Below, in pieces: positions 53,378-61,886 of a stretch of DNA of 64,000 bases (its first letter is position 1; each line of letters starts with the position of its first letter). Source of the stretch: Streptomyces sp. NBC_01317 (GTDB taxonomy: Bacteria; Actinomycetota; Actinomycetes; Streptomycetales; Streptomycetaceae); contig NZ_CP108393.1 in NCBI RefSeq assembly GCF_035961655.1, positions 5,875,001-5,939,000 on the forward strand, given 5' to 3'. The translations under genes and the position numbers were made by a program. The notes beneath the pieces are model-generated. The model did not search any database. It was not told the DNA's origin and saw nothing but the letters and a program-made list of their open reading frames with translations.

Positions 53378-54442
53378 ATGTCCGTACGACTGTCCGTGCG
53401 ACGCCGTGGCACAGCCGCCGTGGTCGCTCTCGCCGCCGCCCTCACCCTCGCGGCGTGCGGCAGCGGTTCCTCCGACACGTCCTCGGACAACAGCTCCGGC
53501 GCCGGCGCCAAGGCCGACGCCGCCGGCAAGGCCGCCGTCGCCACCGGTGGTGAGGACTTCGCCGGTGCGGCGAAGAAGACCGCGGCCTTCGGGACGGACG
53601 CGAAGCCGGGCGAGTTCCCGCGCACGATCACCCACGCCATGGGCAGGACCGTGATCGAGGCGCGCCCCCAGCGGGTGGTCGTGCTGGACGTAGGCGAATT
53701 CGACAACGTTGTCTCGCTCGGCGTCAAGCCGGTCGGCTGGGCGGCCACCCAGCCCGGCGACCACCTGCCCGCCTATCTGGCGAAGCAGGCAGGCAACCCC
53801 AAGAGCGTCGGCACGATCAGCGGCCTCAACCTGGAGGCCATCGCGGCCCTCAAGCCCGATCTCATCCTGGGCAGCCAGCTGCGCGCGGCGGACAAGTACA
53901 ACGAACTGGCCAAGATCGCCCCGACGGTCTTCTCCATCCGGCCCGGCTTCACCTGGAAGGAGAACTACCTCCTCAACGCCAAGGCGCTCGACAAACTGGC
54001 CGAGGCCCAGGCCAAGCTCGCCGACTACCAGAAGAGGGTCGCGGCGCTGGACACGGCCCTCGGCACCGACAAGCCGACGATCTCGATGGTCCGCTTCCGC
54101 CCGGGACAGCTGCGGTTGTACGCGGAGAGCTCGTTCATCGGCACGATCCTCAAGGACGCCGGGCTGCCGCGGCCCGAGAACCAGCAGATCCAGGACCTCG
54201 CGGTCGAGATCAGCCCCGAGAAGATCGACGACGCCGACGCCGACTGGATCTTCTGGGCCACCTTCGGCGACCCGTCGAAGACCGACGAGGCGGCGGCCAC
54301 CTCCAGCCCGCTGTGGAAGAACCTCGCCGCGGTCAAGAGCGGCCATGTCGAGAACGTCGACGACGAGACGTGGTACCTGGGCCTCGGCGTCACGGCGGCG
54401 GACCTGGTCCTGGACGACCTGCGGGGCTACCTCGCGAAGTGA
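53378..54442 (+). CDS. Iron-siderophore ABC transporter substrate-binding lipoprotein
   Basis: A 354-residue FeuA/FhuD-type binding protein. A signal peptide with lipobox (LAAALTLAAC) is followed by a Ser/Asp/Gly linker and the type III fold: TITHAMGRTVIEARPQRVVVLDVGEFDNVVSLGV, a long helix, and a second lobe (TVFSIRPGFTWKENYLLNAKALDKLA). Iron uptake is inferred from the fold and the iron box directly upstream; no permease or ATPase is in the window. ATG 53378 has CAGGAG upstream. Confidence 0.93.
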   Translation: MSVRLSVRRRGTAAVVALAAALTLAACGSGSSDTSSDNSSGAGAKADAAGKAAVATGGEDFAGAAKKTAAFGTDAKPGEFPRTITHAMGRTVIEARPQRVVVLDVGEFDNVVSLGVKPVGWAATQPGDHLPAYLAKQAGNPKSVGTISGLNLEAIAALKPDLILGSQLRAADKYNELAKIAPTVFSIRPGFTWKENYLLNAKALDKLAEAQAKLADYQKRVAALDTALGTDKPTISMVRFRPGQLRLYAESSFIGTILKDAGLPRPENQQIQDLAVEISPEKIDDADADWIFWATFGDPSKTDEAAATSSPLWKNLAAVKSGHVENVDDETWYLGLGVTAADLVLDDLRGYLAK

Positions 54443-54464
54443 TCGCGGGTGACTCTTCCCGGCC

Positions 54465-54644
54465 CTAGGGCGTGTCCGCAAAGTGGGGTCGTCCGCCCGG
54501 AGGGCGGGGCTCGCGGGGTCTGGTGCGTGCGATCGCAAGGCGGAGGACCCACCCCGTACTGGATGTACGGGGTGGGTCCGACAACGCCGCGAGCGCGCGT
54601 GCCAGGCGTCGCGAGCCAGGCCCCACTTTGCGGACACGCCCTAG
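54465..54644. mobile_element. 180-bp MITE-like element with 24-bp terminal inverted repeats
   Basis: Perfect 24-bp ends (CTAGGGCGTGTCCGCAAAGT then GGGG, and its complement) begin and end in CTAG. An internal 15-bp perfect hairpin (54545-54579, arms GGACCCACCCCGTAC and complement) fills the centre. No coding capacity. It sits between the lipoprotein stop and the Nif3 gene start. A remnant end lies at 42557-42578. Confidence 0.85.
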
Positions 54645-54735
54645 TACGGCCTGGTTGCCGGGCCCTCCCACGGCATGGTCGGCGGGGCCCCCACGGCATG
54701 GTCGGCGGGGCACGGCGGGCAGGTAGCCTTTCCCC

Positions 54736-55572
54736 GTGCCCCGACTGTCCGAAGTCCTCGCCTCGCTCGACACCCTCTGGCCCCCCGAGCGTGCCGAGCA
54801 GTGGGATGCCGTCGGCACGGTCTGCGGTGATCCCGACGCGTCCGTGACCCGGGTCCTGTTCGCCGTCGACCCCGTCCAGGACATCGTCGAAGAGGCCGTG
54901 CAGCTCGGCGCCGAGCTGATCGTCACGCACCACCCGCTCTATCTGCGCGGTACGACGACGGTCGCGGCGTCCACCTTCAAGGGCCGTGTCGTGCACACCC
55001 TCATCAAGCACGACATCGCCCTGCACGTCGCGCACACCAACGCCGACAGCGCCGACCCCGGCGTCTCCGACGCCCTCGCGGGCGCGCTGGACCTGCGGAT
55101 CGTACGACCCCTCGTACCGGACCCGACCGACCCGGCGGGGCGCCGCGGCCTCGGCCGTATCTGCGAACTCGACCGGCCCGCCACCCTGCGCGACTTCGCC
55201 GCCCGCGTCGCCCACCGGCTGCCCGCCACCGCGCAGGGCATCAGGATCGCCGGCGACCCGGCCGCGCTCGTCCGTACCGTCGCCGTCAGCGGCGGCTCGG
55301 GCGACAGCCTCTTCGACCAGGTCAGAGCCGCGGGTGTGGACGTCTTCCTCACCGCCGACCTGCGCCACCACCCGGTCTCGGAGGCCACCCACCACTCGCC
55401 GCTGGGACTGGTCGACGCCGCGCACTGGGCCACCGAATGGCCCTGGTGCGAGCAGGCCGCCGCCCAGCTCGACGAGATCTCCGACCGCCACGGCTGGGAC
55501 CTGCGGGTCCACGTTTCGAAGACGGTCACCGACCCCTGGTCCGCCCACCTCTCCTCAGGAGCCCCCAACTGA
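54736..55572 (+). CDS. Nif3-like dinuclear metal-centre protein
   Basis: A 278-residue Nif3/DUF34 family protein. His-rich metal-binding segments are seen in AELIVTHHPLYLRG, NADSADPGVSDALAG and DLRHHPVSEATHHSPLG. Family members bind two metals and have been linked to GTP cyclohydrolase-like folds; the reaction is not established. The start is GTG 54736. The next gene overlaps its TGA, and the trio Nif3, zinc-ribbon protein and RNase H/CobC is a conserved actinobacterial operon. Confidence 0.93.
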   Translation: MPRLSEVLASLDTLWPPERAEQWDAVGTVCGDPDASVTRVLFAVDPVQDIVEEAVQLGAELIVTHHPLYLRGTTTVAASTFKGRVVHTLIKHDIALHVAHTNADSADPGVSDALAGALDLRIVRPLVPDPTDPAGRRGLGRICELDRPATLRDFAARVAHRLPATAQGIRIAGDPAALVRTVAVSGGSGDSLFDQVRAAGVDVFLTADLRHHPVSEATHHSPLGLVDAAHWATEWPWCEQAAAQLDEISDRHGWDLRVHVSKTVTDPWSAHLSSGAPN

Positions 55573-56312
55573 ACGCCGACCCCGCCGACCAGATCCGCCT
55601 CCTCGACGTCCAGGCCCTCGACCTGCGGCTGTCGCAGCTCGACCACAAGCGTGGCTCGCTGCCCGAGCACGCCGAGATCGAGTCGCTCACCAAAGACCTC
55701 GCCCAGCTGAAGGACCTGCTCGTCGCCTCGCAGACCGAGGAGAGCGACACCGCCCGCGAGCAGACGAAGGCCGAGCAGGACGTCGACCAGGTGCGCCAGC
55801 GCGCCGTACGCGACCAGCAGCGCCTCGACTCCGGCACGGTCAGCTCGTCCAAGGACCTGGAGAGCCTCCAGCGGGAGATCGTCTCGCTCGCGAAGCGCCA
55901 GGGAGACCTGGAGGACGTCGTCCTCGAAGTGATGGAGCGCCGCGAGTCCGCGCAGGAGCGGGTCACCGAGCTGACGGAACGTGTCTCCTCCGTCCAGGCG
56001 AAGACCGACGACGCGATCGTGCGCCGCGACGCGGCCACGGAGGGGCTGGACGCCGAGGCGGCGACGGTCACCAAGGAGCGTGAGGTCGTGGCCGGGACCC
56101 TTCCCGCCGACCTCCTCAAGCTGTACGAGAAGCTGCGCACCCAGCAGGGCGGGGTGGGCGCGGCCCGCCTCTACCGGCGGCGGTGCGAGGGCTGCCAGCT
56201 GGAGCTGAACATCACCGAGGTGAACGAGGTCAAGGCGGCGCCGCGCGACGCGGTGTGGCGCTGCGAGAACTGCCGCCGGATCCTGGTCCGTACAGCCGAC
56301 TCGGGCCTGTAG
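55569..56312 (+). CDS. Coiled-coil C4 zinc-ribbon protein, CTG start
   Basis: A 247-residue protein: a long charged coiled coil (about residues 15-185, with ELTERVSSVQAKTDD-type heptads) and a C-terminal C4 zinc ribbon (CEGCQLELN ... WRCENCRRIL). It corresponds to the CdsZ-type protein encoded between Nif3 and RNase H/CobC. There is no ATG, GTG or TTG near the N-terminus of the family; a CTG at 55569-55571 overlaps the Nif3 TGA and has AGGAG 7 bases upstream. So initiation at CTG is likely; it would be a rare non-canonical start. Confidence 0.85.
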   Translation: MNADPADQIRLLDVQALDLRLSQLDHKRGSLPEHAEIESLTKDLAQLKDLLVASQTEESDTAREQTKAEQDVDQVRQRAVRDQQRLDSGTVSSSKDLESLQREIVSLAKRQGDLEDVVLEVMERRESAQERVTELTERVSSVQAKTDDAIVRRDAATEGLDAEAATVTKEREVVAGTLPADLLKLYEKLRTQQGGVGAARLYRRRCEGCQLELNITEVNEVKAAPRDAVWRCENCRRILVRTADSGL

Positions 56313-56315
56313 CCG

Positions 56316-57590
56316 ATGACAGTGCCCACGGAAGGAACGACCCCGCCCCCCACGCCCACCTTCTACGTGGAGGCGGACGGCGGCTCCCGGGGCAATCCGG
56401 GACCGGCCGGGTACGGTGCGGTGGTCCTCGACCCCCGGACCGGCGAGGCGCTCGCGGAGGCGGCCGAGTACGTGGGGGTCGCCACGAACAACGTCGCCGA
56501 GTACAAGGGCCTGATCGCGGGGCTCACGGCGGCGAAGGCGCTCGACCCGGAGGCCCGGGTGCATGTCCGGATGGACTCCAAGCTGGTCGTGGAGCAGATG
56601 ACGGGCCGCTGGAAGATCAAGCACCCGGACATGAGGCCGCTGGCGGCGGAGGCGGCGCGCATCCTGCCGGCGGACCGGGTGACGTACGAGTGGATCCCGC
56701 GCGAGAAGAACAAACACGCGGACCGGCTGGCGAACGAGGCGATGGACGCGGGCAAGCAGGGCAGGCAGTGGGACGCCTCGGCGTCGACGGCGGCGCTGGA
56801 TGTGGGGGCGGCGGGGCGGGGTCCCGCGTCCACGGGTGCGCCTGCTGTCGCACTTGTTGACGCGTCGGCGGACGCCGAGAACGCCGAGAAGGCAGAGAAG
56901 ACCGAGAAGACCGAGAAGACCGAGAAGGACGACACGTCGACCGGTTGGGGCGGATCCGCCGACCTCGGACCGCCCGCGACCTTCGTCCTCCTCCGGCACG
57001 GCGAGACGGCGCTCACCCCGAGCAAGCGCTTCTCCGGCAGCGGGGGCACGGACCCGGAGCTGTCGCCGGTCGGCCGCCGGCAGGCGGAGGCCGCCGCCGC
57101 GGCGTTCGCCGCGCGCGGCACGATTCAGGACATCGTCTCGTCGCCCCTGCTGCGCTGCCGCGAGACCGCGCAGGCGGCGGCGGACCGGCTGGGCCTGGAC
57201 GTCGTGATCGAGGACGACCTGCGCGAGACGGACTTCGGGGCGTGGGAGGGGATGTCGTTCGCTGAGGTACGGGAGCGGTACCCCGACGACCTCGCCGCCT
57301 GGCTCAGCTCACCGAAAGTGGCCCCCACGGGCGGCGGCGAGAGCTTCGCGACGGTAGGCCGCCGGGTCGCGGCGGCCCGCGACCGCCTCCTCGGCCGGTA
57401 CGCGGGTCGTACGGTCCTGGTCGTCACCCACGTGACGCCGGTGAAGGAACTGGTACGGCTGGCGCTCGGAGCACCGCCCGAGTCACTGTTCCGGATGGAA
57501 CTCTCGGCGGCGTCGGTGTCGGTTGTGGCGTACTACGCGGACGGCAACGCGTCGTTGAGACTCCTGAACGACACGTCGCACTTGCGCTGA
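56316..57590 (+). CDS. Bifunctional RNase HI / alpha-ribazole-phosphatase-like (CobC) protein
   Basis: A 424-residue fusion. RNase HI (residues ~1-155): FYVEADGGSRGNPGPAGYGAV, NNVAEYKGLIAGLTAA, MDSKLVVEQM and KHADRLANEAMD supply the Asp/Glu/Asp/Asp active site. A linker containing 9-bp DNA repeats (EKTEKTEKTEK) follows. The C-terminal phosphoglycerate-mutase/CobC domain has LLRHGETALTPSKRFSGSG, the distal LVVTHVTPVKELVR His, and a Glu in RETDFGAWEGMS. The same fusion is known in Mycobacterium tuberculosis. It removes ribonucleotides from DNA and may dephosphorylate alpha-ribazole phosphate in B12 synthesis. Confidence 0.94.
   Translation: MTVPTEGTTPPPTPTFYVEADGGSRGNPGPAGYGAVVLDPRTGEALAEAAEYVGVATNNVAEYKGLIAGLTAAKALDPEARVHVRMDSKLVVEQMTGRWKIKHPDMRPLAAEAARILPADRVTYEWIPREKNKHADRLANEAMDAGKQGRQWDASASTAALDVGAAGRGPASTGAPAVALVDASADAENAEKAEKTEKTEKTEKDDTSTGWGGSADLGPPATFVLLRHGETALTPSKRFSGSGGTDPELSPVGRRQAEAAAAAFAARGTIQDIVSSPLLRCRETAQAAADRLGLDVVIEDDLRETDFGAWEGMSFAEVRERYPDDLAAWLSSPKVAPTGGGESFATVGRRVAAARDRLLGRYAGRTVLVVTHVTPVKELVRLALGAPPESLFRMELSAASVSVVAYYADGNASLRLLNDTSHLR
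56886..56928 (+). repeat. 9-bp tandem repeats in the RNase H/CobC linker
   Basis: Repeats of GAGAAGACC-type units encode EKT tripeptides and keep the frame. Confidence 0.75.
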
Positions 57591-57677
57591 CGCTGACGGG
57601 GGGCGGTGGGGGCGCTGCTCCGTCACCGGTCCGCGGGCCCAAACCGCTTACCGCTGCGGGGAGGTGATCGAACGTCA

Positions 57678-57693
57678 TGGCGGTTTACCGCCA
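57678..57693 (+). promoter_or_regulatory. Perfect inverted repeat upstream of SDR gene
   Basis: TGGCGGTTTACCGCCA has 7-base arms around TT, 34 bp before ATG 57727. It looks like a regulator half-site pair; a related CCGCTTACCGC motif lies about 30 bp upstream. Confidence 0.5.
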
Positions 57694-57726
57694 GACAGGT
57701 TGCCTTCCGGCGATCACGCTGGAGCC

Positions 57727-58458
57727 ATGAACAAGAGCGAAGGCAAAGTAGCCCTGGTCACCGGCGGCAGCCGTGGCATCGGCGCGGCGGTGGCGTTGCG
57801 GCTCGCGCGGGAAGGCGCCGATGTGGTGCTGACCTATGAGCGAGACTCGGAGAGTGCGGCCAAGGTGGTCGATCAAATCAAGGCGGAGGGTCGTCGGGGC
57901 CTTGCGATCCTGGCTGACAGCGCCGACGTCGCTGCTGTGATCGGGGCCGTGGACGAGACAGCGGCAACGTTCGGTGGCCTCGATGTACTCGTCAACAACG
58001 CGGGCGTGTTCCTGGTCGGACCTGCGGAGGATCTCGGGCCGTCAGAGTTCGACCGAACCATGGCAGTGAACGTGCGGGCGCCGTTCGTGGCCTCGCAGGC
58101 CGCGGCGCGGCACATGGGCAACGGGGGACGCATCGGCAGCAACATGGCCGAGCGGACGGTGTTCCCCGGGTTCAGCCTGTACGCGACGAGCAAGACCGCG
58201 CTCATCGGTATGACCAAGGGCCTGGCGCGCGATCTGGGGCCGCGGGGCATCACCGTCAACCTCGTTCACCCGGGGCCGACCGATACGGATGCCAACCCCG
58301 CCGGCGGACCCGACGCCGACATGATCCGCGGACTGACCGCACTGGGGCACTACGCCGAGCCGGACGACATCGCTGCCACTGTCACCTACCTGACCGGCGT
58401 CGACGCCCGCTACATCACCGGAACGACGATCAGTGTCGACGGAGGCTTCGCCATCTAG
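57727..58458 (+). CDS. SDR family oxidoreductase
   Basis: A 243-residue short-chain dehydrogenase/reductase. The cofactor motif is ALVTGGSRGIGAAVA, the NNAG motif is in VLVNNAGVFLV, and the catalytic Tyr/Lys in SLYATSKTALIGM. The catalytic Ser is in RIGSNMAERT, an atypical neighbourhood. Arg after TGGS and the acidic EYE-like pattern after strand 2 suggest NADP(H), but this is uncertain. ATG 57727 (MNKSEGKVALVTGG) is the only good start. Codon use is slightly less GC-rich than its neighbours, a weak hint of transfer. Confidence 0.92.
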   Translation: MNKSEGKVALVTGGSRGIGAAVALRLAREGADVVLTYERDSESAAKVVDQIKAEGRRGLAILADSADVAAVIGAVDETAATFGGLDVLVNNAGVFLVGPAEDLGPSEFDRTMAVNVRAPFVASQAAARHMGNGGRIGSNMAERTVFPGFSLYATSKTALIGMTKGLARDLGPRGITVNLVHPGPTDTDANPAGGPDADMIRGLTALGHYAEPDDIAATVTYLTGVDARYITGTTISVDGGFAI

Positions 58459-58568
58459 AGGTGGTGAACATCTTGGCAGGTTGCTGTGGCAAGGCCGTAG
58501 GACAGGCCTGCACCGGCCGGTGTGAAAACGAGGTGCCGATGCGGCCGGGGGCGTACCACCATGGGGCC

Positions 58569-59474
58569 ATGGCCTGGGAACTGACAGAGGACGTCGAGGA
58601 GTTCAGGCGCGCGGCGGGCGCGTACCTCGCGCGGGACGCGGCGCGTAACACCGTGCTGCTGACCGTGAGCGAGTTGCTGCGGAACGGCTCGGCCGCCGCT
58701 GCGGCAGGCGCCGCGCCCGCCGCGCCCGCCGCGCCCGCCCGCTTCGGGTGGTGGCGGGAGCGGGCTGGGGCGGAAGTGACGGGCGCGTTTGTGCGGACAC
58801 CGCCGCGTCCGCCGGTCCTTGGACCCATGAGCCCGGGCGCCGCGTCGGCGTTGGCCCGCGTGTTGCGTGCGACCGGCGGCCCGGTTACCGGTGTCCAGGG
58901 CAGTACGGAGACCGCGCGGGCCTTCGCCGAGGCGTGGGCGGCGGGTCCGGAGGAGAGCGCGACCGGCCTCCGGCTGTTCCGGCTGGGGGAGTTGACGCCG
59001 CCCAGCCCCGCGCCCGAGGGCCGGGCCCGGTACGCCACGGACAAGGATCTCCCGCTCGCGGTGGAGTGGGTGAACGCGTTCGCGGACGAGATCGGGGAGC
59101 CCACCGGGACGGACCACTCGGCCGCGACGGCCCAACGCGTGGCGGACGGCCGCCTGTTGTTCTGGGAGGTCGCGGGCGAACCGGTGTCCCTGGCGGCGAC
59201 CGCACCCCTCGTGGCGGGCCAGGTCAGGGTCGGCCCCGTCTACACCCCGGCCGCACACCGCGGCCACGGATACGCGGCGGCGGCGACGGCAGCCGTCAGC
59301 GAGGCCGCACGCGAGGTGGGCGCGCAGGAGGTCCTGCTCTTCACGGACACGGCAAACCCGACGAGCAACGCCCTGTACGAACGCCTGGGTTACCGCCCCC
59401 TGGAGGACTTCGCCGTACGGCACTTCGCCGATCCCAGCCCGTCGGGCGCCAATTCAAGCCCGTCCGGCGATTGA
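58569..59474 (+). CDS. GNAT family N-acetyltransferase, C-terminus within a REP copy
   Basis: A 301-residue protein. The C-terminal ~140 residues are a GNAT fold with VGPVYTPAAHRGHGYAAAATAAVSEAAREV (acetyl-CoA loop) and TDTANPTSNALYERLGYRPL. The N-terminal half is an Ala-rich region with weak GNAT-like features, as in double-domain acetyltransferases. ATG 58569 (MAWELTEDVEEF) is preferred over the ORF start at 58461. The last residues (SSPSGD) and the TGA are encoded by a REP-like repeat, so the original C-terminus may have been changed. Confidence 0.85.
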   Translation: MAWELTEDVEEFRRAAGAYLARDAARNTVLLTVSELLRNGSAAAAAGAAPAAPAAPARFGWWRERAGAEVTGAFVRTPPRPPVLGPMSPGAASALARVLRATGGPVTGVQGSTETARAFAEAWAAGPEESATGLRLFRLGELTPPSPAPEGRARYATDKDLPLAVEWVNAFADEIGEPTGTDHSAATAQRVADGRLLFWEVAGEPVSLAATAPLVAGQVRVGPVYTPAAHRGHGYAAAATAAVSEAAREVGAQEVLLFTDTANPTSNALYERLGYRPLEDFAVRHFADPSPSGANSSPSGD

Positions 59475-59478
59475 GGAC
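59455..59478 (-). repeat. REP-like copy 7
   Basis: CAAGCCCGTCCGGCGATTGA followed by GGAC, as in the 36-37 kb copies. It supplies the stop of the GNAT gene. Confidence 0.85.
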
Positions 59479-59563
59479 ATCAGTGGCCCGCACCGAGCAC
59501 CGGCCCGCACCGAGCACCGGCCCGCACCCGGCCGCACCCGCAAGGCCCCCCGGAACACACCAC

Positions 59564-60193
59564 TCAGACGCGCCGCGTCAACCCCAACGTAGAGGCCTCC
59601 CGGGCCAACGCCTCCACCCGCCCCCAATCCTTCGCCGCCAGAGCGTCCGGCGGAATCATCCACGTACCCCCGACACACCCCACATTCGGCAGCGCCAAAT
59701 ACTCCGGCGCCGACTCCGCCGTGATGCCGCCCGTCGGGCAGAACCGGACCTGCGGAAGCGGGCTGCTCAGCGACTTGAGGTACGCGGTGCCGCCCGCCGC
59801 CTCCGCAGGGAAGAACTTCATCTCCGTCACCCCGTACTCCAGCAGCGCCACCACCTCCGACGCCGTCGACACCCCCGGCAGGAACGGCACACCGAACTCC
59901 CGCGTCGCGTCCAGCAGCGTCGGCGTCCACCCGGGGCTGACCAGGAAGCGCGCCCCCGCCGCCACCGATCCGGCCACACCGGCGGGGGTGATGACCGTGC
60001 CCGCCCCGATCACCGCGTCCGGCACCTCCGCCGCTATCGCGCGGATCGCGTCCAGGGCGGCCGGTGTCCTGAGCGTCACCTCGATCGCGGGCAGCCCGCC
60101 CGCGACCAGCGCACGGGCGAGAGGGACGGCGTCGGCGGCGTCGTGGAGGACCACCACGGGGATGACGGGAGCGAGGTCGAGCAGGGAGGTCAT
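59564..60193 (-). CDS. eda: KDPG/KHG aldolase
   Basis: A 209-residue class I aldolase. The Schiff-base Lys is in VTEMKFFPAEAAGG, the catalytic Glu in LPAIEVTLRTPAAL, and the phosphate-binding part in VRFCPTGGIT. It cleaves 2-keto-3-deoxy-6-phosphogluconate to pyruvate and glyceraldehyde-3-phosphate in sugar-acid catabolism. ATG 60193 (MTSLLDLAPVIPVV) is preferred over the longer ORF. No kinase or dehydratase partner is next to it; an about 90-bp gap separates it from the GNAT gene. Confidence 0.94.
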   Translation of the reverse strand: MTSLLDLAPVIPVVVLHDAADAVPLARALVAGGLPAIEVTLRTPAALDAIRAIAAEVPDAVIGAGTVITPAGVAGSVAAGARFLVSPGWTPTLLDATREFGVPFLPGVSTASEVVALLEYGVTEMKFFPAEAAGGTAYLKSLSSPLPQVRFCPTGGITAESAPEYLALPNVGCVGGTWMIPPDALAAKDWGRVEALAREASTLGLTRRV

Positions 60194-60277
60194 GGCGTCA
60201 TCCTGCCCCTCGTACACACACCACGCAACGAGCGTTGCGCACGACGCAACGCACGGCGGGGGACCACCTCAGGGGAT

Positions 60278-61084
60278 TCAGTGGATCTCCCTGACCACCA
60301 CATCCAGCGCCCACGTCCGCCCCGCCCCCGCCGGAGCCGTCGCCTCCACCACGTACCCCAGGTCCCGAAGCGTCTCCACCAGCTTCGCGGGCGTCCTGGG
60401 CCGGGCCCCGGCCGTCAGCAGGTCCCTGACCAGCCGGCCCTTCGTCGCCTTGTTGAAGTGGCTGACCACGGACCTCTTCTCGACCCCGGTCGCCTCGTCG
60501 ACCTGCGCGTGCAGGACCCGTACCGTCGCCGTACGCCCGGCGAGCGCGCCCTCCGGCTTCCACGCCGCCGCGTACGCGGACGAGCGCAGATCCAGCACCA
60601 TCCCGTCGCCCGCCGCCTCGGGCAGGACCGACCGCATGGGGGTCCGCCAGTACGTCCCGAGCGCGCCGAGTCCCGGCAGCCTGACCCCCATCGCGCAGCG
60701 GTACGGGGGGATCCGGTCGCCGATCCGTAGGGCACCCCACAGCCCGGAGAAGACCAGCAGCGACTTCCCGGCGCGGCGCTTCGCTGCGGTGTCGAGGGAG
60801 GCGAGGCCGAGGGCGTCGTACAGCACGCCCGTGTACAGCTCTCCGGCCGGACGCGCGCCCGCCGTCCGCAGCCCGACGTTCTTGGCGATCTCGCCACGCA
60901 GCCCCTCGGTGAGGCCGAGCACGTCACGCGCCTTGTCCTCGTCGGCCGCGCACAGCTCCACCAGCTCGTCCAGTACGGCGGCCCTGGCCCCGGCGAGACC
61001 CGGCAGCGACAGGGACTCCGGCTTCAACGGCGCGCCGCGCCCGGCGGCGGCCTTCCCTTCGGACGGGGGGAGCAGCACGAGCAC
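60278..61084 (-). CDS. yaaA: Peroxide stress protein YaaA
   Basis: A 268-residue YaaA/UPF0246 protein. The family motifs are LPPSEGKAA at the N-terminus, LLVFSGLWGALRIGDRIPPYRCAMG in the middle and VVSHFNKATKGRLVRDLL near the end. In E. coli YaaA lowers free intracellular iron during peroxide stress. GTG 61084 follows AAGGAG at 7 bases and is preferred over the ORF start at 61228. Confidence 0.94.
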   Translation of the reverse strand: MLVLLPPSEGKAAAGRGAPLKPESLSLPGLAGARAAVLDELVELCAADEDKARDVLGLTEGLRGEIAKNVGLRTAGARPAGELYTGVLYDALGLASLDTAAKRRAGKSLLVFSGLWGALRIGDRIPPYRCAMGVRLPGLGALGTYWRTPMRSVLPEAAGDGMVLDLRSSAYAAAWKPEGALAGRTATVRVLHAQVDEATGVEKRSVVSHFNKATKGRLVRDLLTAGARPRTPAKLVETLRDLGYVVEATAPAGAGRTWALDVVVREIH

Positions 61085-61202
61085 GGTGGTTCTCCTTCGG
61101 GGACGTACGGGACGGGGGGTGCCCCGCGCGCCAGGGTAGGCGACGGGCGGGGTCGGCGCGGCAATGGACCGACCCGGCCCCGGACCTGCCCGCCCCGCGC
61201 CC

Positions 61203-61886
61203 TCAGGTGTGCGCCGCCCGCAAGGCACGTACCAGCTCGTCGGCCTCGTCCGCGTGGAAGCGGATCACCCGGGCCCGGCCCGTACGCCCCAGGGGCCGTA
61301 CGAACGTGACCGGCTCGGTCAGCTCCACCCGTACGGAGGTCTCGCTGCCGACCACCAGATCGAGGACGCCACCGCCCTCGCCTTCGTCCGCCGCCGGGGC
61401 GAACTGAATCAGCCCCCCGCTCGGATAGCGCCGCTCGACCCGCACCGAAGCGATCCGGTCGCGGGTGACGAGGAGGTCGAAGAGCACGCCGTACCGGATC
61501 CTCAACGACCCGTCCGCGCACGCGACATGGGGCCGCGTCACGCACCCGGCGTGCAGTGCGAGCACGGTCAGCACCGCGTAGAGGTCGAGGACGAGCATGA
61601 TGCGGTGTACGAGGGGCCACGGGGTCAGCAGGACGGTCAGGGCCACCGTCTCGACGACCGAGACGAAGAGGATCCCGTACACCATCGCGGTCTGCGGCCC
61701 GGTGTACGGGACAGCGCGGTCGCCGCCACGCACCCCGTGCATGCGGCGTGCGACCCAACGGACCAGGCTGCCCACGCCCCGTACCTCATGCAGAAACAGC
61801 CGCCGCACGGAGACCGGTACGGACAGCACACCCCCGCCGAACCCGCCCCCGAAACGCGGCGCCGCCACACCATGCCCCCACCTCAC
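61203..61886 (-). CDS. Membrane protein with PH-like domain
   Basis: A 227-residue protein. Two hydrophobic segments lie near residues 65-110 (YGILFVSVVETVALTVLL, IMLVLDLYAVLTVLALHAG). The C-terminal ~110 residues look like a bacterial PH-type domain (DGSLRIRYGVLFDLLVTRDRIASVRVE ... VRVELTEPVTFVRPLG). GTG 61886 overlaps the MerR stop (GTGA), so it is translationally coupled to that regulator and may be its target or sensor partner. Function unknown. Confidence 0.8.
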   Translation of the reverse strand: MRWGHGVAAPRFGGGFGGGVLSVPVSVRRLFLHEVRGVGSLVRWVARRMHGVRGGDRAVPYTGPQTAMVYGILFVSVVETVALTVLLTPWPLVHRIMLVLDLYAVLTVLALHAGCVTRPHVACADGSLRIRYGVLFDLLVTRDRIASVRVERRYPSGGLIQFAPAADEGEGGGVLDLVVGSETSVRVELTEPVTFVRPLGRTGRARVIRFHADEADELVRALRAAHT

